Positions 34,473 to 46,700 of a DNA stretch of 64,000 nt are shown piece by piece. Positions within the stretch are counted from its first letter, which is position 1. Each line of letters opens with the position of its first letter. Below the pieces are notes generated by a model. That model did not search any database, was not told the DNA's origin, and saw only the letters and a list, made by a program, of their open reading frames with translations. Location: assembly GCF_034140825.1 (NCBI RefSeq), contig NC_089041.1, forward strand, positions 28,285,501-28,349,500, in the 5' to 3' direction. This stretch comes from Oryza sativa Japonica Group. Its lineage: Eukaryota; Streptophyta; Magnoliopsida; Poales; Poaceae. The translations under genes were made by a program, and so were the position numbers.

Positions 34473-37349
34473 TTACCTCCTTAACACTTCTATTTTTTTG
34501 GACTTCTTCTTTTTTGGACGCTTAGGACACTTAGGTTTCTTGTGACCCTCCTGGTGACATAACGAGCATCTACTTTGCACCGGTGCAGCATCAAGTTGAA
34601 CACCTGAAGGCGGTTTCCTTCTAGAACCACCAAGACCCGAGTCCATTTCGTTCTTAAATCGCTTCAATCTCCTCTTCCCTCTTGTTTTAATCTTCATATT
34701 CAGGTCAGCAACAAATTCTTCACCATCGTACGGTGGCCATTGTGTGGGGTCGAGGTATGGCTCAAAGCGACTTGCCCATGTGTTCACAACGGCTCTTGAA
34801 GAGAACTGATACGGCATTCGGTTGGGAGATTCCTCATCAATTGCATGAATCAGATAAACGTGGATGAGATGTGAGCAAGGCATATGGTAGAGCAATGGCC
34901 TTTGGCAAGAACATGAGTTCCCCTCACCTTCAACTTTGAAGGCTCTTGCACCGAATCTAACACCACCACGCGTTATACCACCCCTCTCTGTGACCTCATA
35001 TGTCCTTTTTTGCTTATCGAAACACCTTGAAGTGTGTTTGTTCGCCTTGCTTTTTTGCACCATCATCTTACTAGCAACCTTGGCGGACCAACGCTCCCCT
35101 GACTAGACTCGCTTCACTGCTTCATCATGTCTGTTCACAAAGTAATCATTGCACTTCATGAAGGTAAATGATACTATGGCCGTCACTGGAAGCTTATGAA
35201 CACCAACTAGCACGCTATTGAACTGTTCGGCCATGTTGGTTGCCATGTAACCCCACCGGCGGCCATTTCTATCGTATGCACGAGACAACTTATCTTTATC
35301 CAACAACTCATCTTCAAGCCATTTACGAGGACCTTCGGGAATACGCTATCTTAGTGTCTCAACATCCCTCTCAAATATCCACTTCTCGTCAATCTGACAT
35401 ATCCTTAGGAGCTCTTCTGTCTGATGCTTGTCCGCACCGGCCTTGTGGAAATTAGCACTGAAGTGCCTCATGCACCATCGGTGATGAACCGGTGGCAATC
35501 CTGGAACAGGAGTCTTCATGGCATTCATTATACCAGCAAGTCGATCTGAGATAATACAAACCTCCCTGTGCAGCCCAACCACAACCCGTCGGACAAGATT
35601 GATAAACCAGCACCAGTCTCGTGAATTCTCTTTCTCCACCAAGGCAAAAGCTAAAGGTACAAGTTGGTCCTCCGCATCAGCTGATAATGCAGTCATCAAG
35701 GCACCACCGTATTTCCCAGTTAGGAAGGTTGCATCTATAGCTAGTACTGGCCTGCAATGCTTAAAAGCCTCAATGGAAGGACCAAAGCACCAGAATGCAC
35801 GCATAAAATTTTTCTTGGTCACTCCATCAACGTTGACAACCCTATCAGGATGAGTATCGATGTGGTAGACCATACTGGGATTTCTCTGCTTAATGGCTTG
35901 TAGCAAAGTGGGCAAACGGACGTACGCTTCACCCCATTCTCCGTAAATGAGCTTCATAGCCTCCTCTCGTGCCCTCCAAGCCTTGTCATACTTCACCCTA
36001 TACTAGAAAACCTCAAATATATACAAAGCTAACGCAGAAGCTGAGAGTGTAGGTTGCAATTTTATGGCATTGCATAACCTATTTGCTATGAACTTAGATG
36101 TCAGCTGCCGATGGCTCCCTGAACCTTCGGCAGTAGCACAACTATGTGCCTTACCAACCTGTGATATCCTCCATGTGCCACTAGACCTCTTAGTTGCATG
36201 GACCTTCCATTTGCACTGTGGGTTTTCATATTTAACAGTGTACCTCCTATTTGCGGCAGAATTGACAACACGGTATGGACGATGGTGCACGATGGCGTAC
36301 TCCTGGAGCCATAGCTTCAATACGACCATGGATGGGAACTCTAAACCCTTTCTGAGACCATCCACCTGGAATTGTTCTGGCAACTGATCTAGGTTGATGC
36401 CGCCATCTAGTATTGCACCATGGGCATGTGTTAGGTCCCTAAACTCAGGAATGTCTGGCTTCCTCCCAAACACCTTCTCAAACGCACGACATTCCTCTAA
36501 TGCTAACTTGTCATTGTTAGTTAGTGGAGGGAATGGACGGTCATCATCAGAGTCTTCAGCAAATTCAACATCATATTGCTCAACACTTGCTTCCTCGTCA
36601 ACCTCCTCTCTATTGACTTCTACTGAGACAGAATCGTGACCACCACTCAATTCGACAACAAAGTAATCATCTGGATTCACATATTGGCCTGCTACTTGCG
36701 TCGGGTATTCAGGGTTGCCTTCGTACGATGACCAATGTACACTCTCCGATAAATGTTCACTTAGATCAAGCCCCTCTTGTACTAACTCCCTTTTCATCTC
36801 CCTCGCTACGTCCATATCATCACTACCGCAATGTATCTTTGATGGTCCTGCCTCCCCTAAATCATTTCCAAATAAAGGTCTCTTCTTCTCTCCTTCCCCC
36901 TCTAAGTCTTCTCGTACCAACTCAGTCTTACTTGCACCCCCTCCATGACGAGAAGAATATGTCACAAAATTCTTCTCAACGTAATGATAAGAAGGAGATT
37001 TGTTTAGATCCAAATTTTCTACGGTACGTACCAACTTTGATGCAAACACCTCTAGAGATCTGAACTGAGACTCTTTTTCCAAATCAAAGTAAACCTCCCA
37101 TTCCAACTGACCTATGACATTTAATATATACTTATGCCCTTGACCAACATCGTATCTCCCATAAAAACGAATCTCCACATTATCCTCGGTCCATCCAAGA
37201 ACTTCTTTCACTCGTGACCTTAGTTCATCTAGAGTTGGGTGGGTGGGAAACAAAATGGTCTTCAATGACATATCCTCAAACTCAACATGTGCACCAACGT
37301 AGGGTTCCACCACTCTACCACCGTAGTAAACACGAACAAGTCTATCCAT
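34473..37349 (-). pseudogene. MURA (mudrA-type) transposase of the 7.36-kb MULE, three in-frame TAGs
   Basis: One continuous frame of 958 codons plus stop, broken only by three TAG codons at 36003-36005, 35346-35348 and 35103-35105; no frameshift. Order: N-terminal region, MuDR DNA-binding domain (about residues 340-430, KWKVHATKRSSGTWRI and the CxH-type HSC), MULE transposase DDE core (about 480-650, PVLAIDATFLTGKYGG, then IISDR, then WCMRHFSANF), SWIM zinc finger (CSCQRPLLYHMPCSH), basic stretch and a C-terminal CCHC knuckle (CSLCHQEGHKKPKC). It would bind the TIRs and catalyse cut-and-paste transposition. The stops could each come from CAG by C-to-T change. Otherwise well preserved, so inactivation is recent relative to the element. 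Confidence 0.92.
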
Positions 37350-40070
37350 CTACACAAAAAATCAAATATAACTTTGCAATAAAAATTAAATCTTCCTTCC
37401 TAAACGTAGTCCAAACAGACATATTATAACCAATGCATAACTTAAATTGTCCCAAAGCTAGTACTCCACAAAAAATATTTAATCCACGTACAAATATCAA
37501 CAAGTTTACTAGTGCATTACACATCGAAATATTACAAATACTCCGTCATACAACCCAACCTAGTTCTAATAACTATAATCAATTTCTATAATGCAACCAA
37601 ACTTGTCTCCCCTTCTTATAGTTAATGGTTAAAAGTTTAACCTATAGGCTATAGCATCAAGTCCATCAAATTAAATTTACTTTCATGCCTCAACCCTAAT
37701 TTTTCATGCATCCATCCAACCAAACCATCCAAAAATTAACATACCACATATATGGTTCAAAAATTCGTGACACCAATGAGTACATTGCAAACATGTAGCA
37801 CTACAACAAGCTAATCCCAAGAACAAATGATAAAATCACAAATTTGGGCAAAAAAGGGGTTCTAGGGTTACCCTCCGATCTACAAATTCAACCAATAAAA
37901 ACGAAAAAAAAGAGGGGGGAATGGAGGAGTCTACCTTTCTCTTCGATTTTCACAAAAAATCCCGCGAAAAACGAGTTCAAATGGAGTGGATTTGAGGTGG
38001 AGAGGTGAGGGGGAGAGAGAGGGGGAGAGCTGCTGCTGCTCTGCTCGGGCTGGAGATGGGTGCGAATGAGGGTGGGGAGAAGAAGATGGTGGGGCCCACG
38101 CAGGTTAAAGGGGGCAGCCCACACTGAAGGGGTGCGCCAGCCATGCTGGCGCCGCGGTGTGTGGAGCGGCGCCAGTGTGGCTAGCGCCCCCCCTCCTCCC
38201 AGTCAGCACGGCCACGTAGGCCCTAGTGCCACGGTGGCACGAGCATGGCGCCAGTGTGACTGGCGCCGCCATGTTGGGGGACGGCGCCAGCCACTCTGGC
38301 GCCCCAAAAAAGATCATTTCTGGTTTAAGTTTTTCTAGGGGTCCATTTGTAAAATAAGTTTTCAAAAAGGACCAAAATGTAAAAATTTCAGCTTTAATTT
38401 CTTTAAATGCCCTTTTCTTTATTCTAAAATACCATTTTAAATTTTATTTCTTTAATCTATTTAAAACCCCTTTTTGAATTCAATTTCCTTTGATTTCTAA
38501 ACCATTCATATACCATCCTTTAGCCACTAAATAGCCGCCGTGGAACTTTATGCCTTCTATGGGGACGCTCGTATGGTCTGACGACCCCGACGTCGAACTG
38601 AAGGTTGTGAAACCCGACATGACCTATTCCTCAGGTCGAAGTGTTGCTCTTCGCACCCCACGCCTCAACGCGTACAGTGGTCGGAGCCTCACTACTCCCT
38701 CGACCTCCACAATACGCCGCACACTAGTCCTTGAGCTATGTGCGACCCTAGCCGCTCTACTGTCACTCACGACTGTAGAGTAACATTGTTCCGCTCCACA
38801 TAAATCTCCCAACTCACTAGTCGTTGTGATGCTTGACTGTAGCATCGACTAGACGAGCCGATATTTAGCCGACATGCTACCCAATCTTAGCACCGGCTAA
38901 CCAACCTAGATAATTAGCCATTATGCCTTAGCATCGGCTAACCAACTCCAAATATCTAGCCGTCGTGCTGCCCTACTCTAGCACCGACTAGAAACCAAAT
39001 CCACCAAATAAACCCCACCTATCCAAATTATCCTTCCTTCGATTTTATTCAACTTTTAGCCTATAGAAACCATCACCTCTCTTTTATTTTTTTTAAATTA
39101 AAAAGTTTATTTTAAACCCATTCCTTTTTCCTCTCGCATCGCTCTAATTTTATTTATTCCTTGGTTTTATCGTTTCTTTATAGCAATTTGCTTATAGGCT
39201 TTATTTGCTATCTTTTCGTATTCATACGTTAGACTGTACAACAAGTTTTATCAGCATCCAAGGAGCTGACGTGGACCCAGATGGCTACGCTGAAGCCGCG
39301 GGAAAATCTTAAGGCGCAAGGCAAGACATAACTAAAATTTTGATCATATAGAAAACTTATTATAATCTTCATATTTAATTTGATGCATAATACCTTAGTC
39401 TTTTAACATCTCGTGGGTAGATGTTAAATGCTTTTAAGCATGATTACATGATATTATTGAAAGATACATTTGAGATCATTTTATGTGGTTTATTATTCAA
39501 ACATCTTTACAAACTTAGGAATCCGGTTAAAATGGGCATTTATGAATTGAGATGGTGAATATTATGATTATGAACGTTGATGGATGATGAAGTTGGTGTA
39601 GGGAGTTTGGAAAGTTTTGGGTGGTTTAACCAGATTATAATTACCCCCTTATTACTCCTTTACTTTATCATTGTTTTATTTATTCATATCTCTTCACTAA
39701 TTATTTATAATATGTCTTGCTGAGTATATAAGTACTCATTCTTGAATAATTTAACATATAGAGGATCGTGCTAACCGGAAGACCAGAGGATAGCGAAGTC
39801 TACGGCAACGACGAGTTTTTCTTCTAGGCTAGTCTACACTCGAGCTATTGCCTGTGGAGTTCTTTGGAGTTTATTAGTTGTAGTTTAGTAATTTAGAAGT
39901 TTGGATTTTTCTTGTATTTTCAAATAAGGATATTTTAGTTTGGATCTTTTCAACCTTTAACAGTTGTATAATTAGCCTGTATAAATAAATTTGTGTAAGT
40001 AATCGAAAGCTATTCTGTATATCAATCTATGCGTGATCGAAATCCTGGACGATCACGAGTGGATTTTCGG

Positions 40071-40808
40071 GGCACCAAGCCTAAATTGGGTGTCCCCTCA
40101 GAGGGAGAGGCGGGGAGGTGGAGGCGCGGAGCGAATAGGAGTCGAAACGAGAGCAGCGTGTGTCCCTAGCCGGCTAACCCTAACCTCTAGCAATGGACTT
40201 TTTTCTTGTTGAGACGTGGGGTGCCACCATAGCGCTGCCCGGTGATAGTCCTCCCCGCCGCCACCTCGTCCGCACCCATTGCCGCTCGTCTGTGCCAGGC
40301 GCCACCCCGCGACCGACCGCTGCAGCTCAACCACTGCTCCTCTCAAATCCAGGAGCCGCCTCGCCTCCGTGACCGCCGCCGCTCATCCGCGACCCGCCTC
40401 CGCCCCTCCTCCACTCGCACCGACGAGCTCCTCCGCCTCCATGCTCGCCGCTCACTGCGCCCCAGCTATTGGGAGCCAGACGGCACTAACATCCGTGCAA
40501 AGCTGTCCATCCCATCCCACCTCAGTCCCTTCTACCAAACAAAAAACTATAACCATCCCATACCATAAACTAAACAGATAACTGGAATCTTTCCATCCAA
40601 AAAACTAAGATAGGTCTAACCCATCCCACTTGGTCCCCAAACCACACACGCCAATGGATCGAAATGGTGGCCTTTCCTGACGGTGGTTTTCAGGGGTAAT
40701 TAAAACGCATATACATTACAGACAGGTGAGTGGTTCAATGCGCACACGGAACACCAGGACCTGCCCTGCATACGGGAATATCTCCACGATCACACAAATT
40801 ATTTTTTT
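40071..40808. other. Intergenic, GC-rich block then CCATCCCA-rich sequence
   Basis: 40240-40500 is C-rich with open frames on both strands but no recognisable protein. 40500-40650 is rich in ACCCATCCCAC words and looks like a transposon end. No gene is called. Confidence 0.4.
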
Positions 40809-41068
40809 TTGAACCTTTTTAATTTTTAATTTTAAAACTAAACCATTTCAAAATTTATTTTTAAAATCTGAACCTTTTAGCCACGCCAGCCCGCCTAGCG
40901 TGACAAAATACTGGCACGCCACCTGCAGTGGGTGTGATAATACACGCCAGTGACTCCGGCGTGGCCAAATAACGCTATCACGCCGGGGTGACAATATTGT
41001 TTTGCCACGCCAGGCCAAAAGGTTTATATCTTGAAAATAAATCTTGGATGGGTTTATTTTTAAAATTA

Positions 41069-42884
41069 CTAGAAAAAATACATGTGCGTTGCAACGAGTA
41101 AAAATGTTTTGGGATTGCTATACATTATACTCCTTGTTTGTTTTTTTAGTTGAATACTCCTTGGTTTTAGGCTGAAAGCCCCATTCATTTCTTTTCAGCC
41201 TCAGCCCTGTCCGCTAGCTCCATCCGCTCGGCTTGCCTCTTTGGCCTAGCCACAAGCGGAGCTGTAGGCCAGCTTGCACAGCCAACTGCCGTCTTTAACT
41301 TCTAACCGATCCTCCCCATCAATTCCAGTCAAATATTTCTTGATCTCCCAAAATTGGTTGAGTGCTTTTGATCCACTAGATCTCCTCTTTCCATTTCGGC
41401 GAGCTAAGGCTGCTCCCCCTCCCCTCCCCCTACTGGCATCGTTGCTCTCTCTCCGCCTCTCCCCTTCCCTCTCACCCCACCAACGGAGTCACTCCCTCTC
41501 CGCTACTCCCCCTGCCTCCATTTTCAGCCCCTTTCTCCTTGTTGGGGTGTCGCCGCCGCCTCGCTCCTCGCCAGATCCGGCCTGAGGCTCACCGTATCTA
41601 GCCTTGGGAGGTGGTGGCAGCCGGCAGGTGGTCGTGGCACTGCTCAACCGAGCCACCGGCGGCGGCCACTCCGCACCCTCTCCTCTTCGAATCTAGCCTT
41701 GGGAGGCGGCGACGGCAAACTCATGTCACTCGTGTCTCCGGCGAGATCAGGTGGCTGGATTTTTGTTCGATTTTGGGTTTTTTTTTTCTTCGTTTGCCAT
41801 TTTGCATATTGTATTTGGGGTCTAATTCGAGGAAGTTTTGTAATCAATTTTTGTAAGCTGTATATGTAAGTTATTCTAGTGCAACACGAACTTGTTTAAT
41901 TTTTTGTGTGCTATTTGACCCGGAAACAAGATGATTTTTGTGTGTTGGACTCAGGATGTTGCGGATGAAAAAATTTAGGTGAGGACGGATGGAAATTTTC
42001 ACCGGAATCCTTACATACTTTTTTATTATTAGGTATAGATTAACACCATACAAAATGCTTGTGGTCCTTTGCATGCGCAGTAACCTTTTGTTTCTTTCAC
42101 GGAAAGAAAGGGGCATTAATTTTGTATACTTGAATACGTATTACATCCTATATATCGGTAAGCATATATTTATACTGATTTTTATGTATATAATATAATT
42201 ATCTTTAATTTTTGAATTAAAAATGGTTCATTATAAGATTTCAGAGTCAATAAAAATCTATTGAAGAAAGAGGTGCAATACATTTGATTTTTCAGCAATG
42301 GAATGTGCATGGTCCGTGCTAGTGGTGAGAGAAAAAATTTGCGCGCAAATATGATTTGACAGGAGGGAGGGAAAGTAGACTTATTCCAGAAGAGGCCCAT
42401 AGACACAGTGCAAGTAATAGACACAGGTGCAAAAATGAGAGGAACGTTGGAATCGAACCCTGGTCGCCGGGGTGAAAACTTTCGCCCTTAACCAAGTAGG
42501 CATTACATGGAACAAAAATATATTCTCTCCATTCCAAATTGAAAAATGATCATCATATTTGTCATTATTTGTGCATGGAAGTAAAGTGTTTTGATTTACT
42601 ATTAGGTAAAAAATAGTGGGGAATGTGCATGCATTGAGTTTGTTACCAAAATAAATGTAGTACGAGAGAGTTATTATATTTTCTTGGTCTTAATACACCC
42701 ATGTAATACGATGATCAATTTAAAATAGAGGGAGTAGTATATAAACCTCGGTTTTCGAGTGGATTGAAAAAGATCCGACCCAACTATTAAGCGGATTAAA
42801 ACGGATTTAGCGACTCGTGTGGGACGACGGACAAAAAAAAACACCCGGAATCCTTACGTATTTGTTTTTATTATTATTAGGTAT
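41069..42884. mobile_element. Unclassified element, CTAG...TGTGCGTTGCAACG start, GGTATAG end
   Basis: Begins CTAGAAAAAATACATGTGCG and ends CGGAATCCTTACGTA...TTATTATTAGGTATAG; a second copy of that 3' signature sits at 42001-42040, so two copies may be fused or nested. Possible short target repeat AAAATTA. 41270-41590 includes a C-rich, gene-fragment-like part. Family not identified. Confidence 0.45.
42340..42510 (-). mobile_element. tRNA-derived SINE
   Basis: On the minus strand a Pol III-type A box (TACTTGGTTAAGGGCG, about 42485-42500) is followed about 30 nt later by a B box GGGTTCGATTCC (42449-42460) and a non-tRNA body. It cannot fold as a full tRNA and lacks an anticodon arm in register, so it is a SINE rather than a tRNA gene. 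Confidence 0.6.
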
Positions 42885-43260
42885 AGAAAAATTAAAAAGG
42901 TTCAAAAGAAATTCCTATCACACGTACTACGTATTCTGCTGGCCCGACGCTCGTCCAAAGGTCTGAGACCATGAACGTAACGGCCTACGCTATATGTACA
43001 CCAACACGCACGCACGTTCGGTAACACAACACCACCGCCGTGGCCGTCCTCGACGGGCGATAGCCTCTACCGTCGGCCTCAGCACAACCCCCAACGGCAC
43101 CGACTTCGCCGCGTCCAACCGTTCAACAACAACAGCTCCTCGAGCCGCACGACCAGCGCCAAGTGGGCCCATTATTTTCAACTTGGGAATTCAAAATTGA
43201 ATGAGATTAAAAAAAAACTACAACCCAAAGTTTAATGGTTGTATAACACTCCATCCCATA

Positions 43261-43394
43261 CTCCCTCCGTCTAAAAAGAAAATGGCAAACCTTAGAGGAT
43301 GTGACCCTTGATTCTGTCCCCAGATTCGTTGTACTATACTAGGAGGGGTCACATCCCTCTAAGGTTTGCCTTTTTTTTTTTAGAACAGAGGGAG
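43261..43394. mobile_element. Stowaway-like MITE
   Basis: 134 bp hairpin, ends CTCCCTCCGTCTAAAAAG and CTCCCTCTGTTCTAAAAAA, flanked by TA. The arms carry GCAAACCTTAGAGG / CCTCTAAGGTTTGC. It shares the GGATGTGACCC and TTCGTTGTAC words with the outer MITE at 5758-11106, so the two are the same family. Confidence 0.85.
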
Positions 43395-43767
43395 TAAGGG
43401 GCAGTTGTAGTTTTCCGCGTTCAACATTTGACCATCCGTTTTATTTGAAATTTTCTTATGATTTGTATTTTTATTGTTATTAGGTGATAAAACATGAATA
43501 ATACTTTATACGTGACTTTTTAAAAAAAATTAAATAAGATGGACGGTTAAACATTGGATACGGAATACCACAACTGCACTTATAATTGTACGGAGGGAGT
43601 ATATAGCTGTAGGTACAAGCATAATTTCATAAAGTTTCAAGTAATCCAGTGTTACGGCATTTCAAAAGTGCTTTGTCAGGTCTGCCCTTGCACAACACAG
43701 GAGTTCAAGATAGTAGATAGCAACCAATGCAACAGGTTCAAGACTAAATAGGCATGGATATAAATTA

Positions 43768-46700
43768 CTAATATTTTATATATCTGCGCGGCTCTATCTT
43801 GCGATGGCTGGAGAAGGAAGGATAATGCCAACGTAACTTGGGCACAGGCCATCTGTTGTTGAACAAGTCGCTGAATTACTTCCGTGAAACAAAGTGAGTA
43901 AATATCATTGAACCGCTTCATAATTAAAAAACACACATACCTGTTTTGGTTGTCCATAATCTCAGGAGAGATGTCCCTACAACAAAGACACAAAACAGTT
44001 CAGCATCCGGAAATAATTAACTTATAGCTTTATAAAAGACAAATGATCACACAAGTCACAATTGTAAAAGACCAAGTGATCACATAGGTCTACATATAAG
44101 ACATACCCTTCTCCATCAAAATAGCTCAATAATTTCAGAATTGTATCCCTTGGTAAATACGGAGTCTCTTTCCTACCGTAGAAGTTCATACCAACGAAAT
44201 TACCATGACAATCAATCAGGGGCCCTCCAATCCCAGCCTAGCACAAAAACAAAGTAGCACGTATGAAAAGATATTTTAAATGCCTTACACAAGAAGTTCC
44301 GCAGAAGCAGGGGCATTTCACACTTTACAAATCTTTGTCACACTGTAAGATAGTTGGTTGTTTCATTTCCTAGGGAACATGTGTCATGCACTCATTTATT
44401 TCCCAAACCTTGCCTAAGGTGTGGCCATCTTGTTAGACACCCCTTTGGCTAGGTTTGGTAAGGCATGGCAATGTTTGGTAGTGTTATATTGAATTGTTCA
44501 TGTTGTAATGCAACAAATTGTTTCACTAAGAAAATTAAAGCCTTTCTTTTACAAGGAAAAAAACAAAACTTCAATTTGGAGATTCAGTGTACCTTACTGA
44601 TTCTACAAGTGGAGACCTTAAGTTCTTTGCAGTCAAGTTTGCTTGGTTTGTCAGTCAATATCCCACTTGTGGCCATTAATTTGGCTGACTTGAAGACGCG
44701 TCCTACAGATAATACCTCCTTACGCTCAATTAGCCCTGGATCATGAAATTCTTCCGTACGAAGACAACGAAAACCTTTGATGCTGACAATAGCAACATTG
44801 TAATGCAGATGATAATGTTGCAATGTCCCTACAGTTTGTTGTTTGTTTGGAAGGTGTACAACAATCTGCAGAAGTAATGTGAGGATTTACCGGTATCTCA
44901 AATGAATAAGCTCAAGGAGGACAATACAATACCAACCTTCAAGTTATCATTAATCCTGTTTTCATCATCAGAAATCCTAACCAAACTTGCTGAAGTCAGA
45001 ATCCTTGTGTTGGATTCATCGCAGCCTATAAATATTCCTGTGCAAGCAAAAATCCGTTCTTCGCCTACAAGATCATAATGAATCATAGTTAGTGATATGA
45101 TATAAAAAAGAAATGAAAATGCAATGAGATTATAACAATGCGATTACCATTGAATGAAGCAAGAGAGACAACAACACGAGACATGTTTGAAGCAACTTTT
45201 TTGGTGAGTTTACTCCAGATATCATCAGCAAATTCATTTTCAAAAGTATTAACCAAACGCATGCCTCCTGGTTAAAAAAAAGTAGTACCACATATGAGAG
45301 TGCTGTAATACAACTGTCAAAATGTGCAATACAAGGGAGTAATCAACAACAAACTCACCGTCAAGGACAGCTGGCAAAGGATAACCTTGGGACGTTAGTT
45401 CCTTGATTAAAAATTTCCCAAATTCTGGTAAACAAACTGAAATGATTAATCATCATGTGTTAACAATGACAGCAAAATTAGAAACAATGACTCACCATCA
45501 CCATCAGCAACTGGCAAGAAAGGGGAGGCCGTCTCCATAAAAAATGGATCATTCTCAATTGGGTTTTCTAGAGAAAAAAAGGTGTAGGCGATTAATGACC
45601 ATGTGTTAGTAATGATCAATAATTAGTGTTGAAACATGATGACAACTTTTGCATGATATGTCATATTAGTGACCTAGCCTGATTCACCTTCTGAATCACT
45701 AGAAGAAGACGACTCCTGCTCATTCTCAGGTTTCCTACTGGAGTTACCTAAAATGGAAAAGATGAGAGGAATGAGCAGATTGGACAAACTGAAATCCTTG
45801 GGTAAAGGACACAATACTAGATTTTCATGCAGAACATCCATGTATGTTAGTACAGACAGGTAAAAGCATAAAATCAATCTTGCACAAATGCTGACAAACC
45901 TACAAATGATGAATAGTTTAAAATAAATGATAATGATCTGCTTGACAGGCGACATCACAGTTTAGTAGTCTTTAGGAGTTTTTGCACACTTACGTAACTC
46001 AAAAGAGTCCGAACATCCTTCCAAGCCTTCCAAATAGGACTTGGAGGTTGCAGGAGATTCTTGTATCTCATTTGTGCTCCTTCCAGTTGTGCTATCAAGT
46101 TTCTTAAGCTCACCCCTGCAGTATAACACAGTAAATTCATCAAGAGTAGTTACCAAAGAAAAGGTGGAATGGATAAGGACAATTGGCATTCTATATTCCT
46201 TTTGTAGCGAATGATATGGTCAGTGATGTCATTCAAAGATTCATAACTAAGGGTAAAAGATTTATCAACCACCGTATGATAACAGATAATACAGTTAGCA
46301 TGGTTAAAAGAGCTAACAATCCTGTGCAGGGTAGGTTGTGGGTTAGTCTCCCCACTTATGCAACCTGAGGTTTACTTTTTGGAAAACTGCATATTGGAGT
46401 AACATTTCAAGAAAAAAATAAAGTGGTGAGGATCCCTGACATCCCTGAAAGCACGCAGCCATGGACATATAGCCTCTGCAAGAGCAGTTGAGCGCTATGT
46501 GCCTATGTTTCTCTTCCCTCTGAATCCATTATTCAAATTAGGCATATCTTTTTGTTTTGGCCTCAATATCTTTTACCAGGCACCACAAACAATAACCAGT
46601 GACCAGCAAATAACAGTCAAATTGGACCAAAATGTTTTCTCCAAGATCTATGCATGAATGCTTATTTTCTCGAAAACACAGGAGAACTGCGCTCATTACA

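Larger units (their letters stand above)
31035..38391 (-). mobile_element. MULE of 7.36 kb carrying MURA and a plant-mobile-domain gene
   Basis: Perfect 9-bp target duplication CTTTAATTT (31026-31034, 38392-38400). Both ends start CTGAAATTTTTACATTTTGG. Inverted repeats run about 280-300 bp and contain clustered TGGCGCC palindromes and GGCTGGCGCC words. Both genes lie on the minus strand: transposase 37349-34473, then the PMD gene 34326-32084. Size, two genes and intact ends are those of an autonomous-type Mutator element, but both genes carry lesions. Inserted in the old LTR at 26.4-40.1 kb. Confidence 0.93.
26394..40070 (+). mobile_element. Old long LTR (Gypsy-like), split by two MULEs
   Basis: Begins TGTAACGGACTC; LTR-like tail ends near ATTTTCGGGGC (about 40065). 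Subtracting the two MULE insertions leaves about 4.8 kb: 26394-28209, 29717-31034 and 38401-40070. A TATA box (CCTATAAAAGGACG, about 30227) lies downstream of a C-rich leader. Layout parallels the solo LTR at 7208-10909. No gag-pol region is visible, so it is treated as a fossil LTR. The right border and target repeat are uncertain. Confidence 0.5.
40809..42910. mobile_element. Possible MULE-like element split by another insertion
   Basis: Left end TTTGAACCTTTTTAATTTTT and, inward from the right, TTTTGAACCTTTTTAATTTT. CACGCCAG/CTGGCGTG-type words at 40870-41020 resemble subterminal repeats. Most of the interior is the element at 41069-42884. No convincing target duplication. Confidence 0.4.

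Noticed and set aside
42440-42505. tRNA gene
   Set aside because: Has A and B boxes but no complete cloverleaf; better explained as a SINE.
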